Assembly: GCA_011051745.1 (NCBI GenBank)
Contig: DRKO01000318.1
Location: 1 to 24,157 of the forward strand
DNA from: Chloroflexota bacterium
Lineage (GTDB): Bacteria; Chloroflexota; Anaerolineae; Aggregatilineales; UBA3940
DNA length: 24,157 bases
Reading direction: 5' to 3'
Each line of letters opens with the position of its first letter. The first letter of the stretch is position 1. The position numbers and the translations under genes were made by a program. Positions 1 through 7,777 of this stretch are shown here, piece after piece. The notes below the pieces were generated by a model. The model made no database searches and was not told the DNA's origin. It saw only the letters and a program-made list of their open reading frames with translations.

Positions 1-207
1 CAGGAGCCGGTGCAGCAGATCGTGGGCCTCTACATTGAGGAGCAATACGCGCCCCCGCCGCCCACGCCGATGCACCGCGACCGGGCCAATACCTATGCCC
101 GTGAGGCATGGGAGAAGGCGCGGCGCACTTTCCTGATTGCCGCCCTGCGCCGCACGGTGAAGCGGCTTGTTCCCTTCCGATGGGGAGATGGCGGGGAATC
201 GGAATAA
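1..207 (+). CDS. C-terminal end of a DUF4129-like protein (5' partial)
   Basis: The reading frame is open from base 1 and ends in TAA at 205-207, so only the last 68 residues are visible and the true start lies outside the window. The tail contains an LY-x6-YAPPPPTP stretch, then a basic, Arg-rich helix with a REAWEKARR core and a short GESE end. This resembles the end of the DUF4129 domain found at the C-terminus of transglutaminase-like membrane proteins, where a '(L/Y)Y..ARY....T..E' segment precedes a basic helix. The assignment is pattern memory only, because no catalytic or membrane segment lies in the window. The ATG at 10 is an internal Met or Val codon region and not a convincing start, since no ribosome binding site can be seen before it. 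Confidence 0.45.
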   Translation, partial: QEPVQQIVGLYIEEQYAPPPPTPMHRDRANTYAREAWEKARRTFLIAALRRTVKRLVPFRWGDGGESE

Positions 208-214
208 AGGGGCC

Positions 215-1135
215 TCAGAGGATCAGCTCACCCTCGATCACAACCACCACCTGCCCGCCGACCCGCACCTCGACCACCATCCCGTCCCGGATATCCACCT
301 CCACCTCGATCAGGCTGGGGCGTCCCATCTCAAAGCCCTGCTCGATCACCATGTGGGTGGTGGAAGCCTCTGGATCGTAGTCGAAAACGCCGTTCGCCAG
401 CAGATACGCGCCCAGTGCTCCGGCCATGCTGCCGGTGGCCGGGTCTTCATAGACGCCGACCAGCGGATCGAAGTTCCGCACGTGGACATGGTGGGCCTTG
501 TCCAGCGTCTCCAGCGTGAACACCTCCCCGCCGGTGACGCTCATTGAGCGGCAGATGTCGTTGAAAAGCCCCACGTTGAGCTTGACCCGCTGGATCGCAT
601 CCAGCGAGCTCAGGGGGATGATCAGGCCGGGCAATCCGGTTGAGAAGACCTGAGCGGGCAGGTCGGGGTGAATATCCGACGGTTCCAGCCCCAGCGCCTT
701 CGCCAGTTGGGGCTTATCCGTGAACACCTCGCCGTGCCGGGCCTCGTCCTGCGTCATCACCGCCCGGTTGGTGACGCCGTCCCCGTCGGTGATCAGGTCA
801 ACCGGCAGCGTACCCACCCCCACCTGCTGCCAGACGCGCGTAACCGGCCCCGTGATCTCATAGCGGCCCAGATACGCCAGCACGATGTGCGTCCCGATGG
901 TGGGATGCCCGGCGAAGGGGAGCTCAGTTGAGGGGGTGAAGAAACGCACCCACACGTCGGCGCGTGGGTCGGTGGGGGGCAGGACGAACGTCGTCTCGGA
1001 GAGGTTCATCTCGCGGGCGATCTTCTGCATCTCGTCGTCGCTCAGCCCTTCTGCGTCGGGAAAGACGGCGACCGGGTTCCCGCCGAAGATGACCTCGGTA
1101 AACACGTCCGCCTGGATGAACGAGTAGCGCCGCAC
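215..1135 (-). CDS. PhzF-family isomerase/epimerase
   Basis: A full-length (306 aa) member of the PhzF / diaminopimelate-epimerase fold family of cytosolic enzymes that isomerise small metabolites. PhzF itself acts in phenazine synthesis, but most family members have unknown substrates. Seen in the sequence: an N-terminal GGNPVAVF motif (residues 18-25), the expected catalytic Glu in NLSETTF (E47), FAGHPTIG (74-81), the second-half signature EDPATGSMAG (230-239), and the C-terminal EQGFEMGRPS (265-274). The start is GTG at 1135, chosen because GGGAGGG lies 7 nt upstream; in-frame extensions have no better site. An extended -10 (TGTTACAAT) lies about 50 nt upstream. It converges on the partial gene at 1-207 and diverges from the DUF1684 gene. 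No phenazine genes are nearby, so a phenazine role is unlikely and the substrate cannot be named. Confidence 0.93.
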   Translation of the reverse strand: MRRYSFIQADVFTEVIFGGNPVAVFPDAEGLSDDEMQKIAREMNLSETTFVLPPTDPRADVWVRFFTPSTELPFAGHPTIGTHIVLAYLGRYEITGPVTRVWQQVGVGTLPVDLITDGDGVTNRAVMTQDEARHGEVFTDKPQLAKALGLEPSDIHPDLPAQVFSTGLPGLIIPLSSLDAIQRVKLNVGLFNDICRSMSVTGGEVFTLETLDKAHHVHVRNFDPLVGVYEDPATGSMAGALGAYLLANGVFDYDPEASTTHMVIEQGFEMGRPSLIEVEVDIRDGMVVEVRVGGQVVVVIEGELIL

Positions 1136-1187
1136 CTGTGAACCCTCCCTGTACGGTTAGAAGACGGTTTGACAATCACCGGCCTAC

Positions 1188-1196
1188 ATTGTAACA
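1188..1196 (-). promoter_or_regulatory. Extended -10 promoter of the PhzF-family gene
   Basis: On the minus strand the sequence reads TGTTACAAT, that is TG-N-TACAAT, an extended -10 element 5 of 6 identical to TATAAT. It sits about 50 nt upstream of the GTG start. No good -35 is visible at 17-18 nt, which fits an extended -10 promoter. Predicted by eye only. Confidence 0.45.
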
Positions 1197-1255
1197 CAGA
1201 CGCGCCCCGGCAGGTAGTTTGTGAACTTCGCTGTCGTCCCTTCATCTCGCCCCTG

Positions 1256-1284
1256 TGGAACAAAACCCTCCGCCGCAGTATAGT
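1256..1284 (+). promoter_or_regulatory. Candidate promoter of the DUF1684 gene
   Basis: TATAGT at 1279-1284 (5 of 6 to the consensus) lies 17 nt after a weak TGGAAC -35-like hexamer at 1256-1261. Transcription would begin near 1291, leaving a leader of about 30 nt with the ribosome binding site GGAGGT before the ATG at 1322. This supports the short form of the gene over the longer open frame that begins upstream. Confidence 0.4.
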
Positions 1285-1321
1285 CAGGTCTGAAAACACC
1301 GCTCAACCGGAGGTAACCGCT

Positions 1322-1864
1322 ATGGGGGAACTCGAACACTTCCGCCGCCGCAAGGATCAGTTCTTCAGGCACGATCCCCACTCGCCGCTCACGCCGGAGC
1401 AACAGGAGCTTTTCAAAGGGCTGACCTATTACCCCGAAAACCCCGCTCTGCGCTTTGAACTGGAGATCGAGCCGTTCGAGGAGCAGGAACCGGTCGCCAT
1501 GCAGACCAGTACCGGCGATGTGGCCGGGTATATTCGCTGGGGGCGCATCCACTTTGAAGTGGACGGCCAGCCCGCCGAACTGACCGTTTACGCAGCGCAG
1601 GGGGGCGGCGGGTTCTTCCTGCCCTTTATGGATGCCACCAGCGGGGATGAGACGTACAGCGCCGGGCGCTATCTGGAGATCGAGCCGCTATCCGATGGCC
1701 GGTTTCTGGTGGATTTCAACATGGCCTACAATCCCTACTGCGCCTACAACGAGCGCTGGAGTTGCCCCATCCCGCCCGAAGAGAATCGTCTGACGGTCCC
1801 CATCCGGGCAGGGGAGAAGCTGCCCGCCGGAGAATGGGCAGAACCGGGCGGACAGGACCCGTAG
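1322..1864 (+). CDS. DUF1684 family protein
   Basis: 180 aa, cytosolic by appearance: no signal peptide or membrane segment. It matches the DUF1684 family, whose members carry an N-terminal '(R/K)..KD.FF....SPL' segment, a 'YF/YYPENP.LRF' strand and a C-terminal '(M/L)AYNPYCAYNERWSCP..P.EN.L..PI.AGE' signature. All are visible here: RRKDQFF (residues 9-15), SPLTPEQQ (21-28), YYPENPALRF (36-45), NPYCAYN (about 138-144), WSCPIPPEENRL, and the closing PIRAGEK. The biochemical role of the family is unknown to me. The frame is open further upstream, but ATG 1322 was chosen because GGAGGT ends about 6 nt before it and a TATAGT promoter box lies inside the longer frame. It is transcribed away from the PhzF-family gene. 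Confidence 0.88.
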   Translation: MGELEHFRRRKDQFFRHDPHSPLTPEQQELFKGLTYYPENPALRFELEIEPFEEQEPVAMQTSTGDVAGYIRWGRIHFEVDGQPAELTVYAAQGGGGFFLPFMDATSGDETYSAGRYLEIEPLSDGRFLVDFNMAYNPYCAYNERWSCPIPPEENRLTVPIRAGEKLPAGEWAEPGGQDP

Positions 1865-1883
1865 CGATCTTCCCCCGCCGGAC

Positions 1884-1912
1884 TTGACTTCCGTCCCGTT
1901 CCATGCGATAAC
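1884..1912 (+). promoter_or_regulatory. Candidate promoter of the barrel/golvesin/M23 gene
   Basis: TTGACT (1884-1889), a 17-nt spacer, then GATAAC (1907-1912) preceded by TGC, which gives an extended -10 context. Transcription would start near 1919, leaving a leader of about 75 nt before the ATG at 1994. The boxes match the consensus at 5 of 6 and 4 of 6. Predicted by eye. Confidence 0.45.
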
Positions 1913-1993
1913 ACCTTCACTATATCTCCTTTAAAATCAAGCGCCGGGGACGGCTTCGCACGGCTCCCGGCAAACCCTGGGAAGGGGAGAGTG

Positions 1994-3793
1994 ATGAGCA
2001 CGCCTTACGACGGTAAAATCGGCCTCTGGCACTTCAAGGGTGAGAAAGTCGGCGAGGCGACAATCGAAGAACTGGCGGACACCGTCCGCCAGTGGGCCCC
2101 CGCCGCCGATGCGATCTGGGTCAAGACCAGCGACGGCGATAGCTGGGAAGGCGTATTCGATGACAAAGACGCGATGGCCGTCCGCAACGCCGATGATCTG
2201 GCCCGCTGGGTGCGCATTCTGGCGGATAAGGGGCTGGAATGCCACGCCTGGGCCAACGTTACGGGAGAGAACATCTCCGGCGAGATCGCCCGCATTGTCG
2301 AAGCGGCCCGCGTGCCGGGCATCCGCTCGATGATCATTGACGTGGAGCCATTCGAGAGCCACTGGCAGGGAAGCCGGGAGGACGTGATCGCCCTGATGAC
2401 AGGCGTCCGCGAGCGGCTGGGGGATGACTTCCACATCGGGATCAGCGTTGATCCGCGTCGGCAGCACTACAACTCCATCTATCCCGACGCCTGGCGTCCG
2501 TTCGTGGACAGCGTTCACCCTCAGGTGTACTGGGTCTCGATGGGGCGCGATCCGGAAGACCTGCTGGCCGAGACGTACACTGTATGGGGCGGCTACGGGT
2601 TGCCGATCTATCCCGTGTTGCAGGGCAGCGCCGATCCGACCAGCCTGCGCCGGGCGCAGGAGCTCGCCCGCAGCGTGCGCGGCGCGACCGGCCTCTCATA
2701 CTGGCGGCTGGGGGTGATCGGCCCGCTCCAGTTCCCGGTGATCACGCAGGAGAAGGTCGAGGAGGAGATCGGCCCTGATAACATCATCCGCCGCTACGGC
2801 TGGGAGAAGATCATCGCGCCGGGCGAGGGCGGCTATATGGATGGAACGCACATCGGCCAGCCCAGCAGCGCGGTCTTCAAACAGTTCACGAGCGTGCGGG
2901 GGCACACCACTAAGTACAAGAAGACCGAAGCGGCCCGCGATACCGTCTGGGCTCAGTGGACTCCGGAGCTTCCAGAGCAGGGCATCTACGAAATCTCGAT
3001 CTACGTGCCGGGACGCCACGCCACGACGCGCCGCGCCGAATACCACATTCACGGCATCAGAGGCGTGGGCAGCGAGTTGCTCGTCCGGCTCAACCAGTAT
3101 CGCTACAGTGACCAGTGGGTCCCGCTCGTCGTCTACGAATTCGAGGCCGGGCCGAACGGGGGGCGCGTCAACCTGACCGACCTGACCGGCGAGCCCGACA
3201 AAGAGATCGCTTTCGGCGCGATCCGGTGGCGGCAGGTGATTGAACAGCATGAACCGCCCGCCGGTATCGGGTTCGACCCGCCGATCGGCACGCCGGAAGA
3301 ACGGATGAGCAGCGAAGTCTGGCCGGGGGACTGGTACGACGCGACCGGCTACGCCACGTACTATACGGCGGTCGGCCCGGCCTATCACACCGGCGCAGAC
3401 CTCAACCTGCCGCACGATCTGGATCGCAGAGCGCCGGTTTACGCGCCCGCCGACGGCGTGGTGACCTTCTCCGGGCGCAGCAGCGGGGCATGGGGGCGTC
3501 TCATCGTCATTCGTCACGACCCCCTGCCGGACGGGCAGGTCGTATGGAGCCGCATGGCGCACATCACCAGCCCCCTCGTGCGGGAGGGCGACCGTGTGGA
3601 GCGCGGCCAGCAGATCGCCAGCATCGGGAACGCCGAGGGGCAGCTTCCTTTCCACCTGCACTTCGACATCGCCGTGACCGACATTCTGGAGCGGCGGCCC
3701 GATCACTGGCCGGGCAACAACCTTGATCTGGTGCGCAGGCACTACGTGGACCCGCGCGAGTTCATCCTCCGGCATCGCCCGCCGGGGCGCTAA
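1994..3793 (+). CDS. TIM-barrel / golvesin-like / M23 metallopeptidase modular protein
   Basis: Three modules, numbered from an alternative GTG at 1991. Residues about 8-250 form a putative TIM-barrel glycoside-hydrolase-like domain with alternating strand and helix segments and an acidic IIDVEPFE strand (D117, E119). Residues about 275-418 resemble the golvesin C-terminal-like domain: YHIHGIRGVG (351-360) and a V/NLTDLTGE strand before FGAIRW. Residues about 465-565 are an M23 (LytM) peptidase with the zinc motif HTGAD (H466, D470), H524 and HLHFD (H555, H557), so it should be catalytically intact and cleave peptidoglycan cross-links. The combination suggests cell-wall hydrolysis by glycan and peptide modules. 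Oddly, no signal peptide or membrane segment is seen: the protein starts STPYDGKIGLW. ATG 1994 was preferred to GTG 1991 because GGGGAG ends 4 nt before the ATG and only 1 nt before the GTG. Confidence 0.88.
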   Translation: MSTPYDGKIGLWHFKGEKVGEATIEELADTVRQWAPAADAIWVKTSDGDSWEGVFDDKDAMAVRNADDLARWVRILADKGLECHAWANVTGENISGEIARIVEAARVPGIRSMIIDVEPFESHWQGSREDVIALMTGVRERLGDDFHIGISVDPRRQHYNSIYPDAWRPFVDSVHPQVYWVSMGRDPEDLLAETYTVWGGYGLPIYPVLQGSADPTSLRRAQELARSVRGATGLSYWRLGVIGPLQFPVITQEKVEEEIGPDNIIRRYGWEKIIAPGEGGYMDGTHIGQPSSAVFKQFTSVRGHTTKYKKTEAARDTVWAQWTPELPEQGIYEISIYVPGRHATTRRAEYHIHGIRGVGSELLVRLNQYRYSDQWVPLVVYEFEAGPNGGRVNLTDLTGEPDKEIAFGAIRWRQVIEQHEPPAGIGFDPPIGTPEERMSSEVWPGDWYDATGYATYYTAVGPAYHTGADLNLPHDLDRRAPVYAPADGVVTFSGRSSGAWGRLIVIRHDPLPDGQVVWSRMAHITSPLVREGDRVERGQQIASIGNAEGQLPFHLHFDIAVTDILERRPDHWPGNNLDLVRRHYVDPREFILRHRPPGR

Positions 3794-3816
3794 CGAACGG
3801 CAGACGCTATCTTCAG

Positions 3817-3870
3817 CAGGGGGCGCGAAGTGTCCCGAAACACACAGGAGACACTCCTCGCTGCCCCCTG
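3817..3870 (+). repeat. Nested hairpin between the M23 and M1 genes
   Basis: Outer arms CAGGGGGC (3817-3824) and GCCCCCTG (3863-3870) pair perfectly. Inside them AGTGTC (3829-3834) pairs with GACACT (3850-3855). No T-run follows, so it is not a classic terminator. It ends 20 nt before the M1 start codon and may limit read-through or affect translation of the M1 gene. Confidence 0.5.
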
Positions 3871-3890
3871 ACTGTCACCTGTCAACCCGA

Positions 3891-5399
3891 ATGCGGAAAC
3901 CCTTCTCCCTGCTCCTGACTCTCTCGCTGACCGGCTGCGTGGCTCTGGCCGCCCCGCAGACCGGCTCGCCGCCCCTCACCACGCCCGACCGCGAAGCGCC
4001 GACCGGAACGCCCCTGCTGGCCTTCACCGCCACCCCCGCCCCGCTCGCGACTCCCTCGCCGGAGCCTCACGAACCGGGGGACGTGGCTTCCCTCATTCCG
4101 AACGTGACGCTCGATGTTGAATTGTTCTACCGCGAGCGCTGGATGCGCGTCCGGCAGACCGTCGAGCTGACGAACGCCACCCCCGATGTCTGGGACGAAG
4201 TCGTCTTCAACGTCCCTGTCAACGCCACCCCCGAAGCATTCTATCTGGACGCGCTGACCGTCACGCTGGACGACACGGTTCAGGAGGGGACGCCCGGCTT
4301 CTTTGCGGGGGAAACCATCCTGCGCGTGCCGCTCCCGCGCCCTCTCCACCCTGACGAGACGCTCTCCATCGAGATGCGCTATCGGGTGGTGATCCCGCCC
4401 GTCGGCCCGACCGACTGGCCGCCCACCGGCACAACCGGCTGGACGTTCGACCTGATTCAGGCCGGGGAGTGGTATCCAGCGCTGGTTCCCTATATCCAGG
4501 GGGAAGGCTGGCACACGTGGCGCTACCATCCGGTCGGCGACCCGACCTTTTACCCTCTCTCCAACACCCGCCTGACGGTCAGGACGGAGGAGGGGATCAC
4601 CGTCGCGAGCGGCGGACCGGTGGGCCGGGAGGGAAACGTCTGGCGCTTCGAGGTGAGAGGGGCACGCGGGGTAGCCTTTCTGGCGAGCGACCGCTACGAG
4701 GTAGTCGAGCGGGAGATCAACGGGATTCCGGTCCGCAGCTACTACCTGCCGGAAACGCCGGAGGCCGGGCAGGCGGCCCTGAACATCGCCGCCGACGCGG
4801 TCGCTCTGTTCAGCGAACTGTACGGCCCCTACCCTTACGAAAGCCTGACGGTGGCCGAGAACGGCTTCTTTGGCGGGATGGAGTATTCAGCCCTGATCTC
4901 GATCTCGGACTACGTGTACAACACCTACACGGGCGAGCCGAACTCGTTTCTGGCGGCGCTGGTCGCGCACGAGACAGCTCATCAGTGGTGGTACGGGGCC
5001 GTCGGCAACGATCAGGCCAACGAGCCCTGGCTGGACGAGTCGCTGGCCTTCTACAGCGAACTGCTTTACTTCGAGCGCTACTATCCAGAGTACACCGACT
5101 GGTGGTGGGAGGCCCGCGTGACGCGCTTCAATCTGTCCGGGCCTGTGGACGCCACGATCTACAGCTACGAAAACAGCTCCGACTTCATCCTCTCGATGTA
5201 CGGGCAGGCCGCGCTCTTTATCCACGATCTGCGGGGCATGATGGGAGATGAAGCCTTCTTCGCCTTTTTGCAGGACTACTACCGCACCTACGCCGGGCAG
5301 ATCGTGACCGCCCGCGACTTCTTCGAGGCCGCCCGCCGCCACGCCGCCGTAGACCTGACGCCGCTCTTCGAGGCCTACTTCGCCAATCCAGAGCCGTAG
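3891..5399 (+). CDS. M1-family (gluzincin) metallopeptidase lipoprotein
   Basis: 502 aa. The N-terminus MRKPFSLLLTLSLTGC is a lipoprotein signal with lipobox LTGC (C16), followed by a Thr/Pro-rich tether (about 20-60), so it should be lipid-anchored outside the cytoplasmic membrane. An N-terminal beta domain (about 65-270) resembles the M1 bowl-like domain. The catalytic domain shows the exopeptidase-type GGMEYS (G328-S333; GxMEN in classical aminopeptidases), the zinc motif HETAH (H360, E361, H364) and the third ligand E383 in LDESLAF, 19 residues after H364. All catalytic elements look intact. It is shorter than classical M1 aminopeptidases (about 850 aa) because it lacks the helical C-terminal domain. 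ATG 3891 was chosen because it gives the signal peptide; no good Shine-Dalgarno precedes it. Its exact substrate is unknown. Confidence 0.93.
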   Translation: MRKPFSLLLTLSLTGCVALAAPQTGSPPLTTPDREAPTGTPLLAFTATPAPLATPSPEPHEPGDVASLIPNVTLDVELFYRERWMRVRQTVELTNATPDVWDEVVFNVPVNATPEAFYLDALTVTLDDTVQEGTPGFFAGETILRVPLPRPLHPDETLSIEMRYRVVIPPVGPTDWPPTGTTGWTFDLIQAGEWYPALVPYIQGEGWHTWRYHPVGDPTFYPLSNTRLTVRTEEGITVASGGPVGREGNVWRFEVRGARGVAFLASDRYEVVEREINGIPVRSYYLPETPEAGQAALNIAADAVALFSELYGPYPYESLTVAENGFFGGMEYSALISISDYVYNTYTGEPNSFLAALVAHETAHQWWYGAVGNDQANEPWLDESLAFYSELLYFERYYPEYTDWWWEARVTRFNLSGPVDATIYSYENSSDFILSMYGQAALFIHDLRGMMGDEAFFAFLQDYYRTYAGQIVTARDFFEAARRHAAVDLTPLFEAYFANPEP

Positions 5400-5464
5400 C
5401 GCCCGGCCTGAGCCCCCGATCATAAGTCATGATATTAGCAGATATAGCGACCTATGGGCTTCCG

Positions 5465-5473
5465 TGCTATAAT
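5465..5473 (+). promoter_or_regulatory. Extended -10 promoter of the recombinase gene
   Basis: TGCTATAAT at 5465-5473 combines TG-N with a perfect TATAAT. No convincing -35 lies upstream, as expected for an extended -10. Transcription would begin near 5480, inside the longer open frame that starts at 5429, which argues for the ATG at 5513 as the true start. The surrounding GTGCTATAATGATC closely matches the promoter at 9015. Confidence 0.6.
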
Positions 5474-5512
5474 GATCCCATTACATCCGACTCTCACACT
5501 CAGGACGGACAC

Positions 5513-6460
5513 ATGGCAGACGATTCCCGCGCCCTTGTACCGGCGGAACACCGCGACGCGCTGCTCGGTCAGGCCATCGAAACCTATCTGGCCGGTCTGA
5601 CGCCGAACACACAGCGGGCCTACGCCAGCCGCCTCAACGCCTTTCTCGACTGGCAGGCCGAACAGCCCCCCGCCCCGCTGATCACCCACCTTAAACGGTA
5701 CGTGGCTTATCTGAAAGATGAGAAGGGCCTTGCGCCGCGCTCGGTGCAGGCGCACATCAACACCATCAAGGGGATGCTGCGCACCGCCGCCGCGCTGGAG
5801 CCCGCTCTGGCGAACGGCCTGCCCCAGCTTGAGCTCGTCAAGCCGCCGCAGGTGCGCGGCGAGCTTCACGGCCTGCGCCTCACCGCCCAGCAGGCCCGCC
5901 GGTTGCTCAACGCGCCGGGGACGGAGACCCTCAAGGGGCTGCGCGATTCGGCCATTCTGGGCCTGCTGCTGACGCTCGGCCTGCGCCGCTCCGAGATATG
6001 CAACCTGACGTGGGGGCACATCACCGAACTGGAGGGGCACAAGGTCATCGCCAACCTGAAAGGCAAGCACGGGCGTATCCGCACGCTTAAGCTGCCGGTC
6101 TGGCTGTGGCGGCTGCTGATGAGGTGGGGGGAACTCTCCGGCCTCGACACCTCCGATCCGGAGCGGCGCGTTTTTGTGCCCATCACGAAAGATGGCCGGG
6201 TGCTGACCTACCGTAAGGGCATCACCCCGCACGCGATCTATAAGCTGGTCAACCTGTACACGAAGAAGCTCGGTCTGCCCCCCGTCAAACCCCACGACCT
6301 GCGCCGGACGGCGGCGCTGCTGGCGCGGCGCGGAGGGGCGACGATTGAGCAGGTGCAGATCATGCTGGGGCACGCCAGCCCCCAGACGACCAGCAACTAC
6401 ATCGGCGAGTCGCTCGATCTGGACGACAACGCGGTGGACTACAACCCGCTGCGCCTGTAA
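5513..6460 (+). CDS. Tyrosine recombinase (XerC/XerD-like integrase)
   Basis: 315 aa, a normal XerC/D length. Residues about 18-95 form the SAM-like N-terminal core-binding domain (ETYLAGLTPNTQRAYASRL). Residues about 122-305 form the catalytic domain with a complete set: R158 in LGLRRSE, K185 in the beta-hairpin GKHGR, H261-x-x-R264 (HDLRRTA), H287 in LGHAS and nucleophile Y296 exactly nine residues later. It should cut and rejoin DNA through a 3'-phosphotyrosine. The start is set by the promoter inside the longer frame. No att repeats, excisionase or other phage genes flank it, so it may be a host Xer-type enzyme or the remnant of an element; I cannot decide. The DUF951 gene follows after only 10 nt and is probably cotranscribed. 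Confidence 0.93.
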   Translation: MADDSRALVPAEHRDALLGQAIETYLAGLTPNTQRAYASRLNAFLDWQAEQPPAPLITHLKRYVAYLKDEKGLAPRSVQAHINTIKGMLRTAAALEPALANGLPQLELVKPPQVRGELHGLRLTAQQARRLLNAPGTETLKGLRDSAILGLLLTLGLRRSEICNLTWGHITELEGHKVIANLKGKHGRIRTLKLPVWLWRLLMRWGELSGLDTSDPERRVFVPITKDGRVLTYRKGITPHAIYKLVNLYTKKLGLPPVKPHDLRRTAALLARRGGATIEQVQIMLGHASPQTTSNYIGESLDLDDNAVDYNPLRL

Positions 6461-6470
6461 GGAGGAGCCT

Positions 6471-6689
6471 GTGCCGCTCGATCTCCGTCTGGATGATGTC
6501 CTCGTTCTGAAGAAGCCGCACGCCTGCGGGGCGAACGCCTGGCGCATTTATCGTATCGGGGCCGACATCGGCCTCAAGTGCGAATCGTGTGGGCGGCTGG
6601 TGATGATACCCCGCAGCAGGCTGGAGCGGCGCGTCCGGCTCGTCCGGCGCGGGGACGAGACCATCAGGCCGGAACGTCTGAAGTGGTGA
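6471..6689 (+). CDS. DUF951 family small protein
   Basis: 72 aa, starting at GTG 6471, which is preceded by AAGGAGGAG 3-4 nt upstream. The open frame itself begins 126 nt earlier, inside the recombinase gene, in the wrong context. The sequence has the hallmarks of the DUF951 (YyzM-like) family: PLDLRLDD at the start, KPHACG (C19), then GADI..KCESCGR (C37, C40) and PRSRLERRV. Three Cys and one His (H17) suggest a small zinc-binding, nucleic-acid-binding fold, but the function of the family is not established as far as I know. It lies 10 nt after the recombinase stop and is probably translated from the same mRNA. Confidence 0.88.
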   Translation: MPLDLRLDDVLVLKKPHACGANAWRIYRIGADIGLKCESCGRLVMIPRSRLERRVRLVRRGDETIRPERLKW

Positions 6690-6739
6690 CGATGGGGTGA
6701 GGCCCTCGAACGGGCGGGGTCATCCGGCGGCTATGGTGT

Positions 6740-7642
6740 TCAACCTTCGGCCAGCGGCTCCTTGAAGTCATAGATGCCGCTGTGTTTGCCCCATTGCGCC
6801 CCGCAATCCGCGCAGATCAGCCGATCCTCCCCCTCCTCCAGATCGAACGATCCGCAGGCCGGGCAACGCCAGAAGGCTCCTTTGGGAGCGGGGCTGTCCT
6901 CGCCCACCGCCTCGCTGCGCACAAAGACGCTCGGCGAAAGCTGCCACAGGTCGCCCGTCAACTGGGCCATCGAATCCAGCGCCACCAGCACACCGGTCGG
7001 GATGATCCGCTTGAGGAGGTCCAGCCGGAAGTGCGACACGGTCAGGGTGCGCCCCGGCTTAAAGCCTGCCCGTATCAGCGTCTCGCGCACATAGCGCGGG
7101 TGGAAGTCGTAATTCAGCTTCACAAACTCGACCGGCTCGGGGGTGAAGGGATTCCAGTCCTGGCGGCGCAACGCCCAGCGTGCAATCGCCTTGAGGTTCT
7201 GCTTGTTGGCGAACTCCAGCAGGAAGACGCCGCCCTGTCGCATCGCCTCACGGATGCCGCTCAGCGCGGCGAGCGGGTCCTGCATGTGGTGGAGGACGCG
7301 GACCATCGTCGCGCCGTCGAACAGGCCGGGCGCAAACGGCATCCGGTAGATGTCCGCCGCAACGTAGAGGAACCCCTCATCCCCGTAATGCTGGCGGGCA
7401 AATTCGAGCTGGGAGCGAGAGTAATCCAGCAGCACCACCTGCTTATAGCCGCTGAAGAGGGGTGTCAGGCGGCCAAATCCGGCCCCCAGTTCCAGCAATC
7501 GCTCCCCTGTCGGGGGCAGCAGGCGGCGGATGGCGATCCGCTCGACGCGGTCCTCGTACTCGCGCCCCTGCCCTTCCCAGAAGTCGGTGCGGTAGGTGGA
7601 ACCCTCGTAATCGCAGATTTCGGGCCTGTGCTGTTCCGGCAT
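6740..7642 (-). CDS. Class I SAM-dependent methyltransferase with C-terminal zinc ribbon
   Basis: 300 aa, cytosolic. A Rossmann-type methyltransferase core spans about residues 45-150: motif I ELGAGFG (51-57), an acidic residue after strand 2 (LLDYSRSQL), the ADIYRMPF post-III strand and a VRVLHHM motif typical of Methyltransf_11-type enzymes. The last 45 residues add a zinc ribbon with Cys pairs C260/C263 and C277/C280 (CPACG...CADCG) and a closing HSGIYDF resembling Trm112-like domains. The substrate is unknown; such fusions occur in methyltransferases of RNA, lipids and small molecules. The start ATG 7642 has GAGG 8 nt upstream. A weak TTGCCT-N17-TACTGT promoter may lie near 7679-7707. It converges on the DUF951 gene with 50 nt between the stops. 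Confidence 0.87.
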   Translation of the reverse strand: MPEQHRPEICDYEGSTYRTDFWEGQGREYEDRVERIAIRRLLPPTGERLLELGAGFGRLTPLFSGYKQVVLLDYSRSQLEFARQHYGDEGFLYVAADIYRMPFAPGLFDGATMVRVLHHMQDPLAALSGIREAMRQGGVFLLEFANKQNLKAIARWALRRQDWNPFTPEPVEFVKLNYDFHPRYVRETLIRAGFKPGRTLTVSHFRLDLLKRIIPTGVLVALDSMAQLTGDLWQLSPSVFVRSEAVGEDSPAPKGAFWRCPACGSFDLEEGEDRLICADCGAQWGKHSGIYDFKEPLAEG

Positions 7643-7725
7643 CGGGCAATCCTCGCTCGCTGATATGGAGTACCCGGAACAGTAACGCGAATACCGGCCA
7701 GAGGCAAGCGGGAGGATAGATGAGC

Positions 7726-7749
7726 AGGGGCGAGTCGTGGCTCGCCCCT
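7726..7749 (-). terminator. Probable terminator hairpin of the Cys-repeat lipoprotein gene
   Basis: Perfect 9-bp arms AGGGGCGAG and CTCGCCCCT with a 6-nt loop lie about 28 nt after the stop of the minus-strand lipoprotein gene. The following bases (GCTCATCTATCC on the minus strand) are only moderately T-rich, so termination is likely but not textbook. Confidence 0.5.
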
Positions 7750-7777
7750 CTCAGCGACGAAAGATCGTCTGTCTCCC

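Noticed and set aside
1169..1321. Longer N-terminus for the DUF1684 protein
   Set aside because: The extension has no ribosome binding site, is unlike the family and contains the likely promoter.
2696..3775. A 359-aa open frame antisense to the barrel/golvesin/M23 gene
   Set aside because: Shadow of a gene with intact M23 zinc motifs; no ribosome binding site or recognisable domain.
5513..6460. Integrase as evidence of a prophage or integrative element
   Set aside because: No direct repeats, tRNA target, excisionase, relaxase or phage structural genes are visible on either side, and the neighbours look chromosomal.
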